Counted from the first letter of the stretch, positions 36,143-45,312 are shown. The stretch is 63,760 bases of DNA from CAZUMW01 sp964621615 (GCA_964621615.1 CAZUMW010000025.1:1-63760), one strand, 5' to 3'. Numbers and translations: made by a program. The notes: generated by a model from the sequence alone, not told the origin.

Positions 36143-37516
36143 ATGTCACACAATAAAAAGCTGCTGATTGTCGACGACGAGGAAAACATGCGCCATTTTC
36201 TTTCGGTTATGCTTGGCAAAGAGGGATACGATACCGACACTGCAGCAGACGGCAGCGAAGCGCTGACAAAAATCGACGCTTCATGTTACGATACCATCCT
36301 GTGCGATCTGCGCATGCCCGGGATGGACGGCATCGAATTTTTGAAGCGGGCCTCTGAAAAAAATATTGCGTCAACCATAATCACCATGTCTGCCTACGGC
36401 ACTATAGATCTTGCCATCGAAACCATGCAGCTTGGGGCGTATGACTATATCTCAAAGCCGTTCAAGCCGGCTGAAATTATTCTTGTCCTGAAAAAGGCTG
36501 AAGAGCGCGAGCGCCTGAAAAAAGAAAACCTGCTGCTCAGGCAGGAGGTCGAACAGCGGTACAGCTTCGGAAGCCTGATCGGGAAAAGCCCGAAAATGGC
36601 TGCTGTCTTTGATATAATACGCAAGGTGGCGGTGTTTAAAAGCTCGGTTCTCATTACCGGAGAAAGCGGGACAGGCAAAGAGCTTGTTGCAAAATCAATC
36701 CACTATAACAGCCCCCGGAAAGATAAAACATTCCTGGCGATAAATTGCGGCGCAATACCCGAAACATTGCTTGAAAGCGAGCTTTTCGGTCACCGCCGCG
36801 GCTCCTTTACCGGGGCAACGCACGATCGCAAGGGCTATTTCGAGGAAGCCCACGAAGGAACGCTGTTTCTCGATGAAATCGGCGATATACCGCAAAGCCT
36901 GCAGGTAAAGCTGCTTCGCGCCCTGCAGGAGGGGGAAATCAGAAGAATCGGCGATGACCGCTCAGTGTCAGTCGACGTGCGCCTTATTGCAGCAACAGCC
37001 AGAGACCTGGAAGAGGAAGTATCAAGCGGACGATTCCGGGAAGACCTGTATTACCGGCTCAATGTGCTCCCTGTTCACATACCTCCGCTGCGCGAGCGAA
37101 TCGAAGACATCCCCCTGCTCGCCCGGCACTTTATAGAAAAATACAACTCCGAACACGGCATGTCCGTCAAAACCATAAGCCAGGAGGGGCTCAAAGCGCT
37201 TATGCGCTATCACTGGCCAGGCAATATCCGCGAGCTTGAAAACACAATTGAGCGGGCAATGGTGCTGTCTGAAAACGAGGTGCTGCACACAGCCGACATG
37301 CCCCACATTCTCGAAAGCAGCCCGCTCGAAAAAAAGCAGGCGGCCGCAACCCTGTCTATCAAGAAAAATGCCCGGCAAATGGAAACAGACCTCATCAGGC
37401 AGGCTCTCAGCCAAACGGGCGGCAATAAATCTCAGGCAGCAAAACTTCTTGAACTAAGCTACCCGTCACTGCTGAGCAAAATAGCCGAATACGGAATCGA
37501 TACCAAAAGCGAATAA
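36143..37516 (+). CDS. Sigma-54-dependent response regulator (NtrC family)
   Basis: A 457-residue activator. Receiver at about 5-115 with Asp55 (CDLRMPGMDGI). AAA+ domain at about 140-375 with Walker A GESGTGKE and Walker B LFLDEIGD. The sigma-54 contact loop reads GSFTGA instead of the usual GAFTGA, a substitution tolerated in some members. A Fis-type helix-turn-helix closes the protein (LSQTGGNKSQAAKLLELSY). It would be phosphorylated by the upstream kinase and drive sigma-54 promoters. Its targets are not visible in this window. A ribosome site (GAGGGG) precedes the ATG. Confidence 0.95.
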   Translation: MSHNKKLLIVDDEENMRHFLSVMLGKEGYDTDTAADGSEALTKIDASCYDTILCDLRMPGMDGIEFLKRASEKNIASTIITMSAYGTIDLAIETMQLGAYDYISKPFKPAEIILVLKKAEERERLKKENLLLRQEVEQRYSFGSLIGKSPKMAAVFDIIRKVAVFKSSVLITGESGTGKELVAKSIHYNSPRKDKTFLAINCGAIPETLLESELFGHRRGSFTGATHDRKGYFEEAHEGTLFLDEIGDIPQSLQVKLLRALQEGEIRRIGDDRSVSVDVRLIAATARDLEEEVSSGRFREDLYYRLNVLPVHIPPLRERIEDIPLLARHFIEKYNSEHGMSVKTISQEGLKALMRYHWPGNIRELENTIERAMVLSENEVLHTADMPHILESSPLEKKQAAATLSIKKNARQMETDLIRQALSQTGGNKSQAAKLLELSYPSLLSKIAEYGIDTKSE

Positions 37517-37528
37517 GGGGTTTTCGCA

Positions 37529-37990
37529 ATGCATACCATTCTCATTATTTATCACTCTCAGGGAGGCACGAACAAGCGCATGGCGGAAGCGGTTGAAGCC
37601 GGCGTTCAGGCTGTTGACGGAGCCAGATCATCGATAAAGCAGGCTGCAGAGGCAGCCGGTGACGATTTGATTGCCTGCGACGGGCTTATTATCGGCTCCC
37701 CGGAATACTTCGGGTACATGGCCGGAGCGGTTAAGGATTTTTTTGACCGGACGTATGAAAGCACACATAACAGGCCCGACGTGTTTCGAAAGCCGTATGG
37801 AATATTCGTCAATGCCGGCAACGACGGAACCGGTGCGCTCAGCAGCATCGAGCGGATCTGCCTCGGCTACAAATTCAAAAAAGTGTTTGAGCCGATTGTG
37901 CATGCAGGAGCGCTCACGCCCGACGTGCTGGAGCGATGCGGGGAAATGGGGCAAACCATCGCCGCCGGATGCGTGGTGGGCATATATTAA
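37529..37990 (+). CDS. Flavodoxin-like NAD(P)H/FMN protein
   Basis: A 153-residue flavodoxin-fold protein. It starts MHTILIIYHSQGGTNKRMAE, with the phosphate loop SQGGTNK that holds FMN. The second FMN loop is GSPEYFGYMAGAVKDFFDRT, and AGNDGTGALSSIERI follows. The length fits a short-chain flavodoxin or WrbA-like reductase domain. It lies 12 bp after the regulator gene and is probably co-transcribed, and it converges with the FrnE-like oxidoreductase gene. Partner and substrate unknown. Confidence 0.75.
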   Translation: MHTILIIYHSQGGTNKRMAEAVEAGVQAVDGARSSIKQAAEAAGDDLIACDGLIIGSPEYFGYMAGAVKDFFDRTYESTHNRPDVFRKPYGIFVNAGNDGTGALSSIERICLGYKFKKVFEPIVHAGALTPDVLERCGEMGQTIAAGCVVGIY

Positions 37991-38109
37991 GGGAAACAAA
38001 AAAAGTTCTTATGCTCACCCCAAAAGCCTCTTGCTGATGCGGCTTCTGCAAATTGTCTAAATATTTCCTAATTACAGGGTATACATCAAATGCCGCCGGA
38101 TGGGTCAGA

Positions 38110-38718
38110 TCACCTCGTCCCGACACCTGCCTGCTCAAGCGTTTCCTCAAAGACCTCCAGCGGCTGAGCCCCCACAACAGCATACCGGTCATCGATAATA
38201 AATGTCGGCGCGCTGCCGATTCCCATCCGGTGAGCTTCCGCCGTCACGCCCTCAAGCCGTAAGCGATATCGATCATCGGCGACAGCCCCGATCACGCCGT
38301 CGGCATCGAGGCCCGACTCGCATGCGATATCCCTGAGCACTTCATCCTGTCCGATATCCCGGCACTCCGTGAAATAAGCATGAAACACTCTTTCATTAAA
38401 CGCATCGAAGTATCCCTGCTCACGTGCATATTCGCCTGCCTGCAGAGCCTTCCTGGAATTTGCCAGCAGGGTCACATCCCCGAACGATATGCCGTATGGC
38501 TCGCCCGAACGGCGCAATCGCTCGTATAAATCGTCCCAGTCTATATGGGGAAGGTGCTCGCTCAGGAGAGCACCTTCCGGCGGTGTTTCCGGATGAATCT
38601 CAAAGGGAAGCCATTGCTCCTCTATTGAATGCTTCTTTCTCAGCTCGTCGACAATGCCCTTGCCGATATAGCAGAACGGTCATATGTAGTCCGAAAAAAT
38701 ACGTATCGTGTGGGCCAT
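38110..38718 (-). CDS. FrnE/DsbA-family oxidoreductase, probable selenoprotein (U-P-F-C)
   Basis: A 202-codon thioredoxin-fold oxidoreductase of the DsbA/FrnE type, read with one in-frame TGA at codon 13 (38680-38682). The sequence around it is FSDYI-[TGA]-PFCYIGKGIVDEL. In homologues this is the CPxC active site, so TGA stands exactly where the attacking cysteine belongs. The rest of the protein is intact: EWLPFEIHPETPPEG-like segment, RSGEPYGISFGDVTLLANS, the helical insert, and the cis-proline loop SAPTFIIDDRYAVVGAQPLE. The start ATG has a strong ribosome site (AAAGGAG, 9 nt upstream). A SECIS-like hairpin follows the TGA. Selenocysteine insertion is the best reading; a nonsense mutation is the alternative. 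Confidence 0.8.
38648..38666 (-). promoter_or_regulatory. Bacterial SECIS-like hairpin after the in-frame TGA
   Basis: Beginning 13 nt after the TGA, the mRNA can form a 7-bp stem, UCGGCAA paired with UUGUCGA (one G-U), closing the 5-nt loop GGGCA. The loop starts 20 nt after the UGA and has G at its first positions. Stem length, loop size and distance fit what is known of bacterial SECIS elements bound by SelB. The hairpin lies inside the coding sequence, as it must. Confidence 0.6.
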
Positions 38719-38750
38719 GCTTTCTATCTCCTTTAATTGCGGTATCACTG

Positions 38751-39043
38751 GTGTCCAAATTGAACTACCACCGGCTACAAGCCGGTGGAGTCAGTTTTCC
38801 CGACGTGTCGGGACTAAAGGAAAAACACATTACTACAAAAATTCTCCTGAGGGTAAGCACCCTATACGAACAGCACGTTCTGAGTCAATAATCATTCTTC
38901 GCCTATCGAAGATCCCGCTCTGCGGGGAAGGCGAGGGTTTTAAACCCCGAAGGAGACAATAATGAAACGAAGCCGGTTCGGACGGCTGCGCAGAGCCCCG
39001 CCCGAACCGGCTTTTGTTTAATGCGTTAATTTATTGTGGACAC
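38751..39043 (+). mobile_element. Short MITE-like copy C, split by another insertion
   Basis: The left end GTGTCCAAA is at 38751-38759. Matching sequence resumes at 38959 with ATAATGAAACGAAGCCGG, then runs through an internally deleted element (GGTTCGG...CCCGAACCGGCTTTTG, a strong hairpin) to the right end TTATTGTGGACAC at 39043. Without the 199-bp insert the element would be about 94 bp. It lies between the FrnE-like gene and the papain-like protease gene, downstream of the latter. Confidence 0.6.
38760..38958. mobile_element. Hairpin-rich 199-bp insert inside MITE copy C
   Basis: The insert interrupts the MITE directly after GTGTCCAAA. Its left part has a perfect 9-bp stem (CCACCGGCT / AGCCGGTGG, 3-nt loop) and a second hairpin (CCCGAC GT GTCGGG). 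Its right part has CGCCT...AGGCG around CCCGC TCT GCGGG, then GGGTTTTAAACCCC. Small subterminal hairpins and no visible target duplication recall IS200/IS605-type ends. No transposase or TnpB frame is present, so it would be a deleted or non-autonomous derivative. The family assignment is a guess. Confidence 0.35.
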
Positions 39044-39058
39044 GTTTGTTGCGGTATA

Positions 39059-41896
39059 TTAATCCAACAGCCCCTGACAGAGGCCCTCTATGGCGAAACC
39101 GGCTTCCATACGCTTTCTTATGCTGTCCAGAACCTGCCCGAGCTCCGGGCCGGCATGCTCAAGCATCCGGCTGCACAGAGAAGCGGTGCGCGTGCGCAGC
39201 GCATTCGGCAGCAAAACAGTATCTCCGTCAAGCCTTGCCTCTAAAAGCGGGACGGCATCGGCAAGAAGTGCTGACACCTCCGTGCGCAGAGCCGCATTCC
39301 GCCTGAAAATCTGCACAAGCTCTGAAGCATACTCATAATACAGCCGTGTAAGGCAACGGCCGTCCGGTGTTTCTGCCATCACCTCGTCCCGGTACTGCCT
39401 GAGAAGCGAAAGGCCGCGCGGGCGGCTTCGCAGCAGATCAACAGCCGGGCAGGTGTGATTGAACACCGCCTTTACATATTTCGATTCATTCATCGTAGCT
39501 GTACAGGTCTCTGTGCCTGTGCATGCGCCAAACCAGCCGGCAAACTCGGAAAAGCTATACGGCTCAGCAGTCAGAGTCACCGTGGCATTATCAGCAAGCG
39601 CATGTTTACAGTCCCTGCCGCAGGCAATGCCCTCCGGCATGCTGGTAACGGTGCCGCGGCCCGTTCCCTCAACGGAAACCCTGAGCGTATGAACAGGTGT
39701 CACGCCATCCCTGTCTGTTGCATACCTGAGCACGCCGAAAAATGCGTCATAATAGCTGATGTGCATGGCGCCGTCATCATCAAAAGCAATGGAGGTATGC
39801 TGGCCGGTACGCCCCTGGGTATCTATCCGGCTGCGCGCCCAGGTTCCTGAGCTGTTCGTGGCATACATAAGGTCCCTGGTGAGATAATCATAATAGGTTA
39901 TGTGTGCACTGTTTTCATTATCGACTGCAATATCGCAGAACATGCCCTCATCTCCTACGCCGTGCACTGTCTGAACGGACCATATCCCGGACGTATCGGA
40001 AGCATATTTCAGCACATAATTATGGTTATCATAATAGCTCATGTGGATGCTGCCGGCTCCGTCTACGTCCATGGATGCAAAAATTCCGACATCGCCCAGA
40101 TAGTCTATCAGCTCCGTCTTCCACTGACCGGATACGTTCGTTGCATACATAAGGTCTCCATAGCTGCAATAGGCTATGTGAATTCCCCGCTGATCGACTG
40201 CAATATCGGTGTACCATCCGGGGTAGCCGTCGGCATCTATCACCGAAACCTGCCATGTGCCGGAAGCGTTTGTTGCATATCGCAGCTCTCCGAGCTCCTC
40301 TGCATGATAGCTTATATGAACGCTCCCGCCTTCATCGACAGCAATAGAGGAGCTCAGCCCCGTATACTCATCGTCATCGACGGTCTGCGTCTGCCACAGG
40401 CCCGATGCCTTTGATGCATATTTAAGACAATTATTGGTGCTGTCATAGTAGCAGATATGGACGATTCCTGCTGCATCGACCGCCAGCGCGCATTCCTCCC
40501 CGACATTACCTTCAGCATCAACGGTCTCTATATCCCACCGGCCGCCCTGCTGAGCCGCATATTTCAATGCCTCCTGCTGCGCATCATAATAGGCAATATG
40601 TACTGTCCCGTTGTCACCGGCAGCAATCGAGCTCGAGTATCCTGCATCAGTCTCAGCATCAACGCTCTGGGCTGTCCAGCCGGGCTGCACAACGGTAAGC
40701 CTTTCATCGCCGATATATATCGACCCTGTTCTGAAACCGCGCTTCGGCAGAGCCGCAACCGTATAGGAGACGGTACCGCTGCCGGCTCCCCGGTCGGCGC
40801 CGGAAATGCTGATCCAGCCCTGATCGGTTTCAGCCGTCCACGTACAGTTGTCGGATGCGCTGATTTCTATGATGCCGGTGCCTCCGCCGGAAGGGAACGG
40901 CTTCTGCACAGGATCGATCGTTAAAGCGGAACAGGCTGTATCTAATTCCGGAGTGCCGTAGGCAATGGTTCTATCTCCGAACTCAACAGGGCTTGCAATA
41001 TCATTGTATGATATTTTGAAATAGCCGCTTTCGCCCCAATCAGTGCCCCAGCTGTTTTTAACGATAAAGGCCTGCAGGCCATCGTCCCATCCGACAAGCA
41101 ACACCGCATGCCCGCCCATATAGTCGCCGGCGGCATAGGTGTACACTCCCGAGCTGTAGTAGTAGAAATCTTCATATACAAGAAACCCGGTCGCAAGCGG
41201 CCCGTATGCATACAGGGCGCTTTTAAGCCCTTCAACGGTTACCTCAAGATCGGGAAACACAAAGCCCCAGTCTGCAAGCCTGACAGCCTCAGGGGCCGCA
41301 CCTTCGCATGGCTCGCACTGCCCTGCTGCAGCGCGATACGGAAAGCAGGTCTCAGGCACGGCGCCGACGCGTGAAAAGAAATTGGCCGGATCATTCATAT
41401 ATCCCCCTTCGCACCCGTCAAACCCCCCACACGATACCAGATACTGCTCTGAAAGGTCGAGGGCAACACCGGGAGTATCGCGGTCGATCAGCATCGCTGA
41501 CTCAAGAGCGCCGATTGATGCAAACGCCCAGCAGCTCCCGCAGTATTGCTGGTTCTTTACCGGTGTTACATAGTTTTTCCCGCCGACGTTCCGCCAGTCA
41601 AACGCAGCAGGAAGCTCGCTGCTGTCATAGGCGGGGAGAGTCATTGTCCTGAAGGCTCTTTCGGCGTAACCATTTTCTCTGAACTTGAGGCCGTTTACGG
41701 CACGCCGCTCCTGCGTGGACAGCGAGCTCATGGAATTTTCAGCAGCGCTCCAGCCGGCGCCGGTTTTCCTGATTGCGGTTTTTACGTCGCTCAGGGTGAG
41801 CGCGTATCCCCGCTGTCCGCACATGCAAATCACCGCAGCTGAAATAATCGCTGCCGTGACAATCATCTTTGTGTGTTTAGCCGGTTCTCTGCTCAT
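39059..41896 (-). CDS. Secreted papain-like cysteine peptidase with BACON and seven-repeat propeller
   Basis: A 945-residue exported protease. Signal peptide about 1-31. The C1 catalytic domain spans about 95-310: Cys122 (YCGSCWAFAS), His263 (GGHAVLLVGW) and Asn281 (VKNSWG) are present, with the oxyanion Gln before the cysteine (VKNQQYCG). A BACON-like domain follows at about 325-400 (DQGWISISG). Then seven repeats of about 45-50 residues (pattern SIAVDxxGxxHISYYD...LKYAT...G.W) suggest a seven-bladed propeller. A glycine-rich beta-repeat with FAGWFGACTGTETC and a helical C-terminal region end the protein. The start was chosen at the ATG behind AAGGAG. The helicase gene ends 20 bp upstream. 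Confidence 0.88.
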   Translation of the reverse strand: MSREPAKHTKMIVTAAIISAAVICMCGQRGYALTLSDVKTAIRKTGAGWSAAENSMSSLSTQERRAVNGLKFRENGYAERAFRTMTLPAYDSSELPAAFDWRNVGGKNYVTPVKNQQYCGSCWAFASIGALESAMLIDRDTPGVALDLSEQYLVSCGGFDGCEGGYMNDPANFFSRVGAVPETCFPYRAAAGQCEPCEGAAPEAVRLADWGFVFPDLEVTVEGLKSALYAYGPLATGFLVYEDFYYYSSGVYTYAAGDYMGGHAVLLVGWDDGLQAFIVKNSWGTDWGESGYFKISYNDIASPVEFGDRTIAYGTPELDTACSALTIDPVQKPFPSGGGTGIIEISASDNCTWTAETDQGWISISGADRGAGSGTVSYTVAALPKRGFRTGSIYIGDERLTVVQPGWTAQSVDAETDAGYSSSIAAGDNGTVHIAYYDAQQEALKYAAQQGGRWDIETVDAEGNVGEECALAVDAAGIVHICYYDSTNNCLKYASKASGLWQTQTVDDDEYTGLSSSIAVDEGGSVHISYHAEELGELRYATNASGTWQVSVIDADGYPGWYTDIAVDQRGIHIAYCSYGDLMYATNVSGQWKTELIDYLGDVGIFASMDVDGAGSIHMSYYDNHNYVLKYASDTSGIWSVQTVHGVGDEGMFCDIAVDNENSAHITYYDYLTRDLMYATNSSGTWARSRIDTQGRTGQHTSIAFDDDGAMHISYYDAFFGVLRYATDRDGVTPVHTLRVSVEGTGRGTVTSMPEGIACGRDCKHALADNATVTLTAEPYSFSEFAGWFGACTGTETCTATMNESKYVKAVFNHTCPAVDLLRSRPRGLSLLRQYRDEVMAETPDGRCLTRLYYEYASELVQIFRRNAALRTEVSALLADAVPLLEARLDGDTVLLPNALRTRTASLCSRMLEHAGPELGQVLDSIRKRMEAGFAIEGLCQGLLD

Positions 41897-41916
41897 AAAA
41901 TCTCCTTTTTTGACCA

Positions 41917-43464
41917 TTACTGTTTTGCCACGTCGGTGCTGCACAGCGACAGTATTCTGTCAACCCTGAACACCCGGATATCATTACGCATCTGACAGTG
42001 CCCCCTCATGCCCAGGTAGCTTTGCCCGCGATATTCAAGCTCGCCGACATAGTCCGGCAGCACTGTTCGACAGGATTTACTGTTATTGGGCTTCAGATAG
42101 GTAATATCAAGTGCGCTGCGCTTTTCAATTGCATCACGGATAATGCGGAGCTTTTCTTCAAAACCGCATATCCGGGAAGCGCCCTCATACTGATAGGAGG
42201 TGAGAAAATCGACAATCCGGTAATCCATGCGTATGTGGCCCCGCTTGAACGGGGCTGTGAGCTCAACGCCCTCGAGGCTGCGGCAGCGGCTCAGCGCCAC
42301 GTATGCCTGGCCGTGGGCGAACAGCCCCTGCGTTAGGTCTATAACCGCCCGGTCGAACGTTTTCCCCTGGCTTTTGTGGATGGTTATCGCCCAGGCAAGA
42401 CGGAGCGGAAGCTGGCTGAACGATCCAACCTGTTCTTTTTCAAGCGTCCGCGCTTCTTTGTTGTAGACATATCGGAACATCTTCCATGTGCAGGGCTCGA
42501 CGTCCACCAGCAGGCCGCTTTGCGTGCGCACCAGGGCAGATTCTTCCGACAGCTCCTCAACGGTGCCGATTGTCCCGTTTACCCAGCGGCCGTGTGCATC
42601 GTTGGTGAGCAGCATAACCCGTGCACCTTCCTTGAGCGTCAGATCAATGTCCGCCGGCGCCGAATCGGGAGGAAACTCCCCCCGCATGGATGCACAAAAA
42701 ATGCGGCTCTCTGATGAGATGCGCGCAAGCTGCTGCTTATTGATCTTATCGGCGCGCCTGTTGGTAGCCGTAAGATATATATGAGCGCCCCGGGAAGGCC
42801 GCCCGCGCAGCACACGGCTGTTAAGCGCCTGCAGATGCCTGTCGGAAACAGCATTGGTGCGGATAGCATTCAGCAGCCCGATAAACTCATGGTCCTTCTG
42901 CCGGTATATCCGTTCAAACTCGATATAGCGGGGGCGAAACCCGCCGCGCGTCATGACGCGGGAGGAAAAAAAATACGGGCTGGCGTAGGCGGAATCAAAA
43001 TGCTCTTTTTCCTCAGACGCAACAACCGGCTGCAGCTGATACAGATCGCCGATAAATACCATCTGCCTGCCGCCGAACGGCCGGGTATCGCCGAGCGCCG
43101 CTCTGAGAAAAACATCGATACAATCAAGCAAATCGGCCCGGACCATTGATATTTCATCGATAATAAGGGGCGATGCAGCTTTATAAAGATCTGCGTCGGC
43201 GCGGCGGGCGGCTTTTTCGGCTTCCGCACACGTAACGCCCGGCTTGAACCCGAAAAATGAATGGATGGTAACTCCCTGCACATTGAGGGCAGCAACCCCA
43301 GTCGGCGCAAGAACAACAGGTGTTTTCCCTGTGGTGCTTCTAAAATAATCCAGAAATGTCGACTTGCCGGTTCCTGCCCGGCCGGTAATGAAAAGGCTCT
43401 CACCATCATACTCAATGCGGTCGAAGGCGTATGAAAATTGTGGGGTTATATCGATATGGATCAT
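41917..43464 (-). CDS. Pif1-like DNA helicase with C-terminal WYL domain
   Basis: A 515-residue superfamily 1 helicase. Walker A is GRAGTGKSTF, motif Ia VVLAPTGVAALN, Walker B LIIDEISMV, and motif III FIGDLYQLQPV. Motifs V/VI lie in AWAITIHKSQGKTFDRAVID and YVALSRCRSLEG. These match Pif1/RecD-like helicases. Residues about 430-510 form a WYL-type domain: IRDAIEKRSALDITYLKP, VLPDYVGELEYRGQSYLGM, then RVFRVDRI. WYL domains bind ligands or nucleic acid and occur in regulators and in some defence-related proteins. It is encoded just before a secreted protease on the same strand, probably without functional link. Confidence 0.88.
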   Translation of the reverse strand: MIHIDITPQFSYAFDRIEYDGESLFITGRAGTGKSTFLDYFRSTTGKTPVVLAPTGVAALNVQGVTIHSFFGFKPGVTCAEAEKAARRADADLYKAASPLIIDEISMVRADLLDCIDVFLRAALGDTRPFGGRQMVFIGDLYQLQPVVASEEKEHFDSAYASPYFFSSRVMTRGGFRPRYIEFERIYRQKDHEFIGLLNAIRTNAVSDRHLQALNSRVLRGRPSRGAHIYLTATNRRADKINKQQLARISSESRIFCASMRGEFPPDSAPADIDLTLKEGARVMLLTNDAHGRWVNGTIGTVEELSEESALVRTQSGLLVDVEPCTWKMFRYVYNKEARTLEKEQVGSFSQLPLRLAWAITIHKSQGKTFDRAVIDLTQGLFAHGQAYVALSRCRSLEGVELTAPFKRGHIRMDYRIVDFLTSYQYEGASRICGFEEKLRIIRDAIEKRSALDITYLKPNNSKSCRTVLPDYVGELEYRGQSYLGMRGHCQMRNDIRVFRVDRILSLCSTDVAKQ

Positions 43465-43785
43465 GAATATCGCGTTATACGCCTGTAGAAACTGCGGGTG
43501 GCGATCCGCAGCATCAGAAGCAATGTTGTGCAGTTACCCGGAGGAACATACAGCCGTTGACCGGTACCCGTATGGTGATTACTGTATAAAACAAAAAAGA
43601 TGCATACATGAATATGTATAACAAAACTGTGCGCAAAAATCAATTTCAGCAATCGGCTGCTCGTATATCTTAACGCGCCCAAATGTCAAAAAGGGTACAT
43701 TCCATGTCACCACTCGCACCTTTATTATCCGAGCGCTTTGTGGTATGAAACGGGCATCAGATCATACTATGCAAAGGAGGCACCC
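43465..43785. other. 321-bp divergent intergenic region
   Basis: Between the helicase gene (minus) and malQ (plus). It should contain both promoters. No convincing box pairs, operators or RNA structures were found. Short open frames here lack ribosome sites. Confidence 0.4.
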
Positions 43786-45312
43786 ATGAACCTGCAGCGC
43801 TCCGGCGGTATGTTACTGCACATCACCAGCCTTCCCGGCTCCTACGGAGTCGGCACCCTCGGCCAGGAAGCCTTCGATTTTACTGATGCGCTAAAAAAAG
43901 CCGGGCAGCGCTACTGGCAGATACTGCCGATCGGGCCGGTTCTGTCTATCGCTGACTACTGCCCGTATGCATCACCGTCAACATTTGCCGGAAATCCCCT
44001 GATGATAAGCCTTGAAAAGCTCAGCAGCAAGGGCTGGTTCACCGAAGACGCCGGCCCGGCATGGAACCCCGAAGCTGACTTTGTGGATTTCCAGCAGGTT
44101 GAGCAGCATAAGATACCGCTACTCAAATCTGCTGAGCGATCTTTTTTTCAACAGGCCTCTGACAAGCAGATCCGATCCTTTGAACAGTTTTGCGAATCCT
44201 CTTCCTACTGGCTTGATGACTATGCGCTGTTTGCCGCATGCGCAGAGCACTTCAAAACCAACAACTGGCGCACCTGGGACCGGGACATAGCCCGCCGCAG
44301 GCCGAAAGCCGTAAGCGGGTACAGGAAAAAGCTTGCAGACGGTGTGCGTTTTCAAAAATTCCTCCAGTATATTTTCTTCGCTCAGTGGCGGGATTTCAAG
44401 GGCTACTGCAACAGGCAGGGGATACACATTATCGGCGACATTCCGGTGTATGTAACCCTTGACAGTGCCGATGCGTGGTCCCACCCCGACATTTTTCAGC
44501 TTGATCCCGACAGCGGTAAGCCGAAAGCGGTTGCGGGTGTTCCGCCGGATTATTTCAGCAAAACCGGCCAGCGATGGGGCAACCCCCTGTATCGCTGGAA
44601 AACAGGCAGCGGTGGACTGAACCGTGATACCGTTTCCTGGTGGGTAAAGCGGATCGGGCACCTGCGCCATTTTATGGACATTATCCGCATCGATCATTTT
44701 AGAGGCTTTGAATCCTACTGGTCTATTCCCGCCCGGTATAAAACCGCCGTAAAAGGCAAATGGGTAAAGGGGCCGGGCCAGCAGTTTTTCCGCATGCTGC
44801 GCAGCGAGCTTGGCGATCTGCCGCTGATAGCTGAGGACCTCGGCGATATAACAGATGCGGTGCTGCAGCTGCGAGACGCGCTTGGCCTTCCCGGAATGAA
44901 AGTGCTGCAGTTCGCTTTTGACGGCGACCCCCGCAACACACACCTTCCGCATATGTACACCGATCCGAACTGCCTCGTGTATACTGGAACCCACGACAAC
45001 AACACAAGCAACGGGTGGTTTTACGGATCGGAGATAGACGATGCGACCAGAAAATACGTCATGGACTATCTCGGGACAGATAACTTCAGCGATATGCACT
45101 GGAATCTGATACGGCTCGCATATCAGTCGGTTTCTCTCCTGGCAATAATCCCCGTGCAGGATATGCTCGGGTTCGGAGAGCAGTTCCGCATGAACTCCCC
45201 AGGGACGACAAAAAACAACTGGCGCTGGAAGCTTAAAAAAAATCATATATCAGAGGAAGCCCTCACAAAGCTTTATACGCTGTGCCGGCTGTATGGGCGT
45301 TTTCAAGAATAA
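43786..45312 (+). CDS. malQ: 4-alpha-glucanotransferase (amylomaltase, GH77)
   Basis: A 508-residue GH77 enzyme that moves glucan chains between maltodextrins, releasing glucose. It starts with the family wording SGGMLLHITSLPGSYGVGTL and YWQILPIGP. Catalytic region: IRIDHFRGFESYWSIP contains the nucleophile Asp, LIAEDLGDI the acid/base Glu, and YTGTHDNNT the transition-state Asp. The end NWRWKL is also typical. The start was set at ATG 43786 behind AAAGGAGG rather than the longer frame. Cytoplasmic. With the GH65 phosphorylase 36 kb away it supports maltodextrin/trehalose use. Confidence 0.96.
   Translation: MNLQRSGGMLLHITSLPGSYGVGTLGQEAFDFTDALKKAGQRYWQILPIGPVLSIADYCPYASPSTFAGNPLMISLEKLSSKGWFTEDAGPAWNPEADFVDFQQVEQHKIPLLKSAERSFFQQASDKQIRSFEQFCESSSYWLDDYALFAACAEHFKTNNWRTWDRDIARRRPKAVSGYRKKLADGVRFQKFLQYIFFAQWRDFKGYCNRQGIHIIGDIPVYVTLDSADAWSHPDIFQLDPDSGKPKAVAGVPPDYFSKTGQRWGNPLYRWKTGSGGLNRDTVSWWVKRIGHLRHFMDIIRIDHFRGFESYWSIPARYKTAVKGKWVKGPGQQFFRMLRSELGDLPLIAEDLGDITDAVLQLRDALGLPGMKVLQFAFDGDPRNTHLPHMYTDPNCLVYTGTHDNNTSNGWFYGSEIDDATRKYVMDYLGTDNFSDMHWNLIRLAYQSVSLLAIIPVQDMLGFGEQFRMNSPGTTKNNWRWKLKKNHISEEALTKLYTLCRLYGRFQE

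Noticed and set aside
44119..45246. 375-codon open frame opposite malQ
   Set aside because: It lies entirely within the well-supported malQ gene and has no recognisable motif; it is a shadow frame caused by codon bias.
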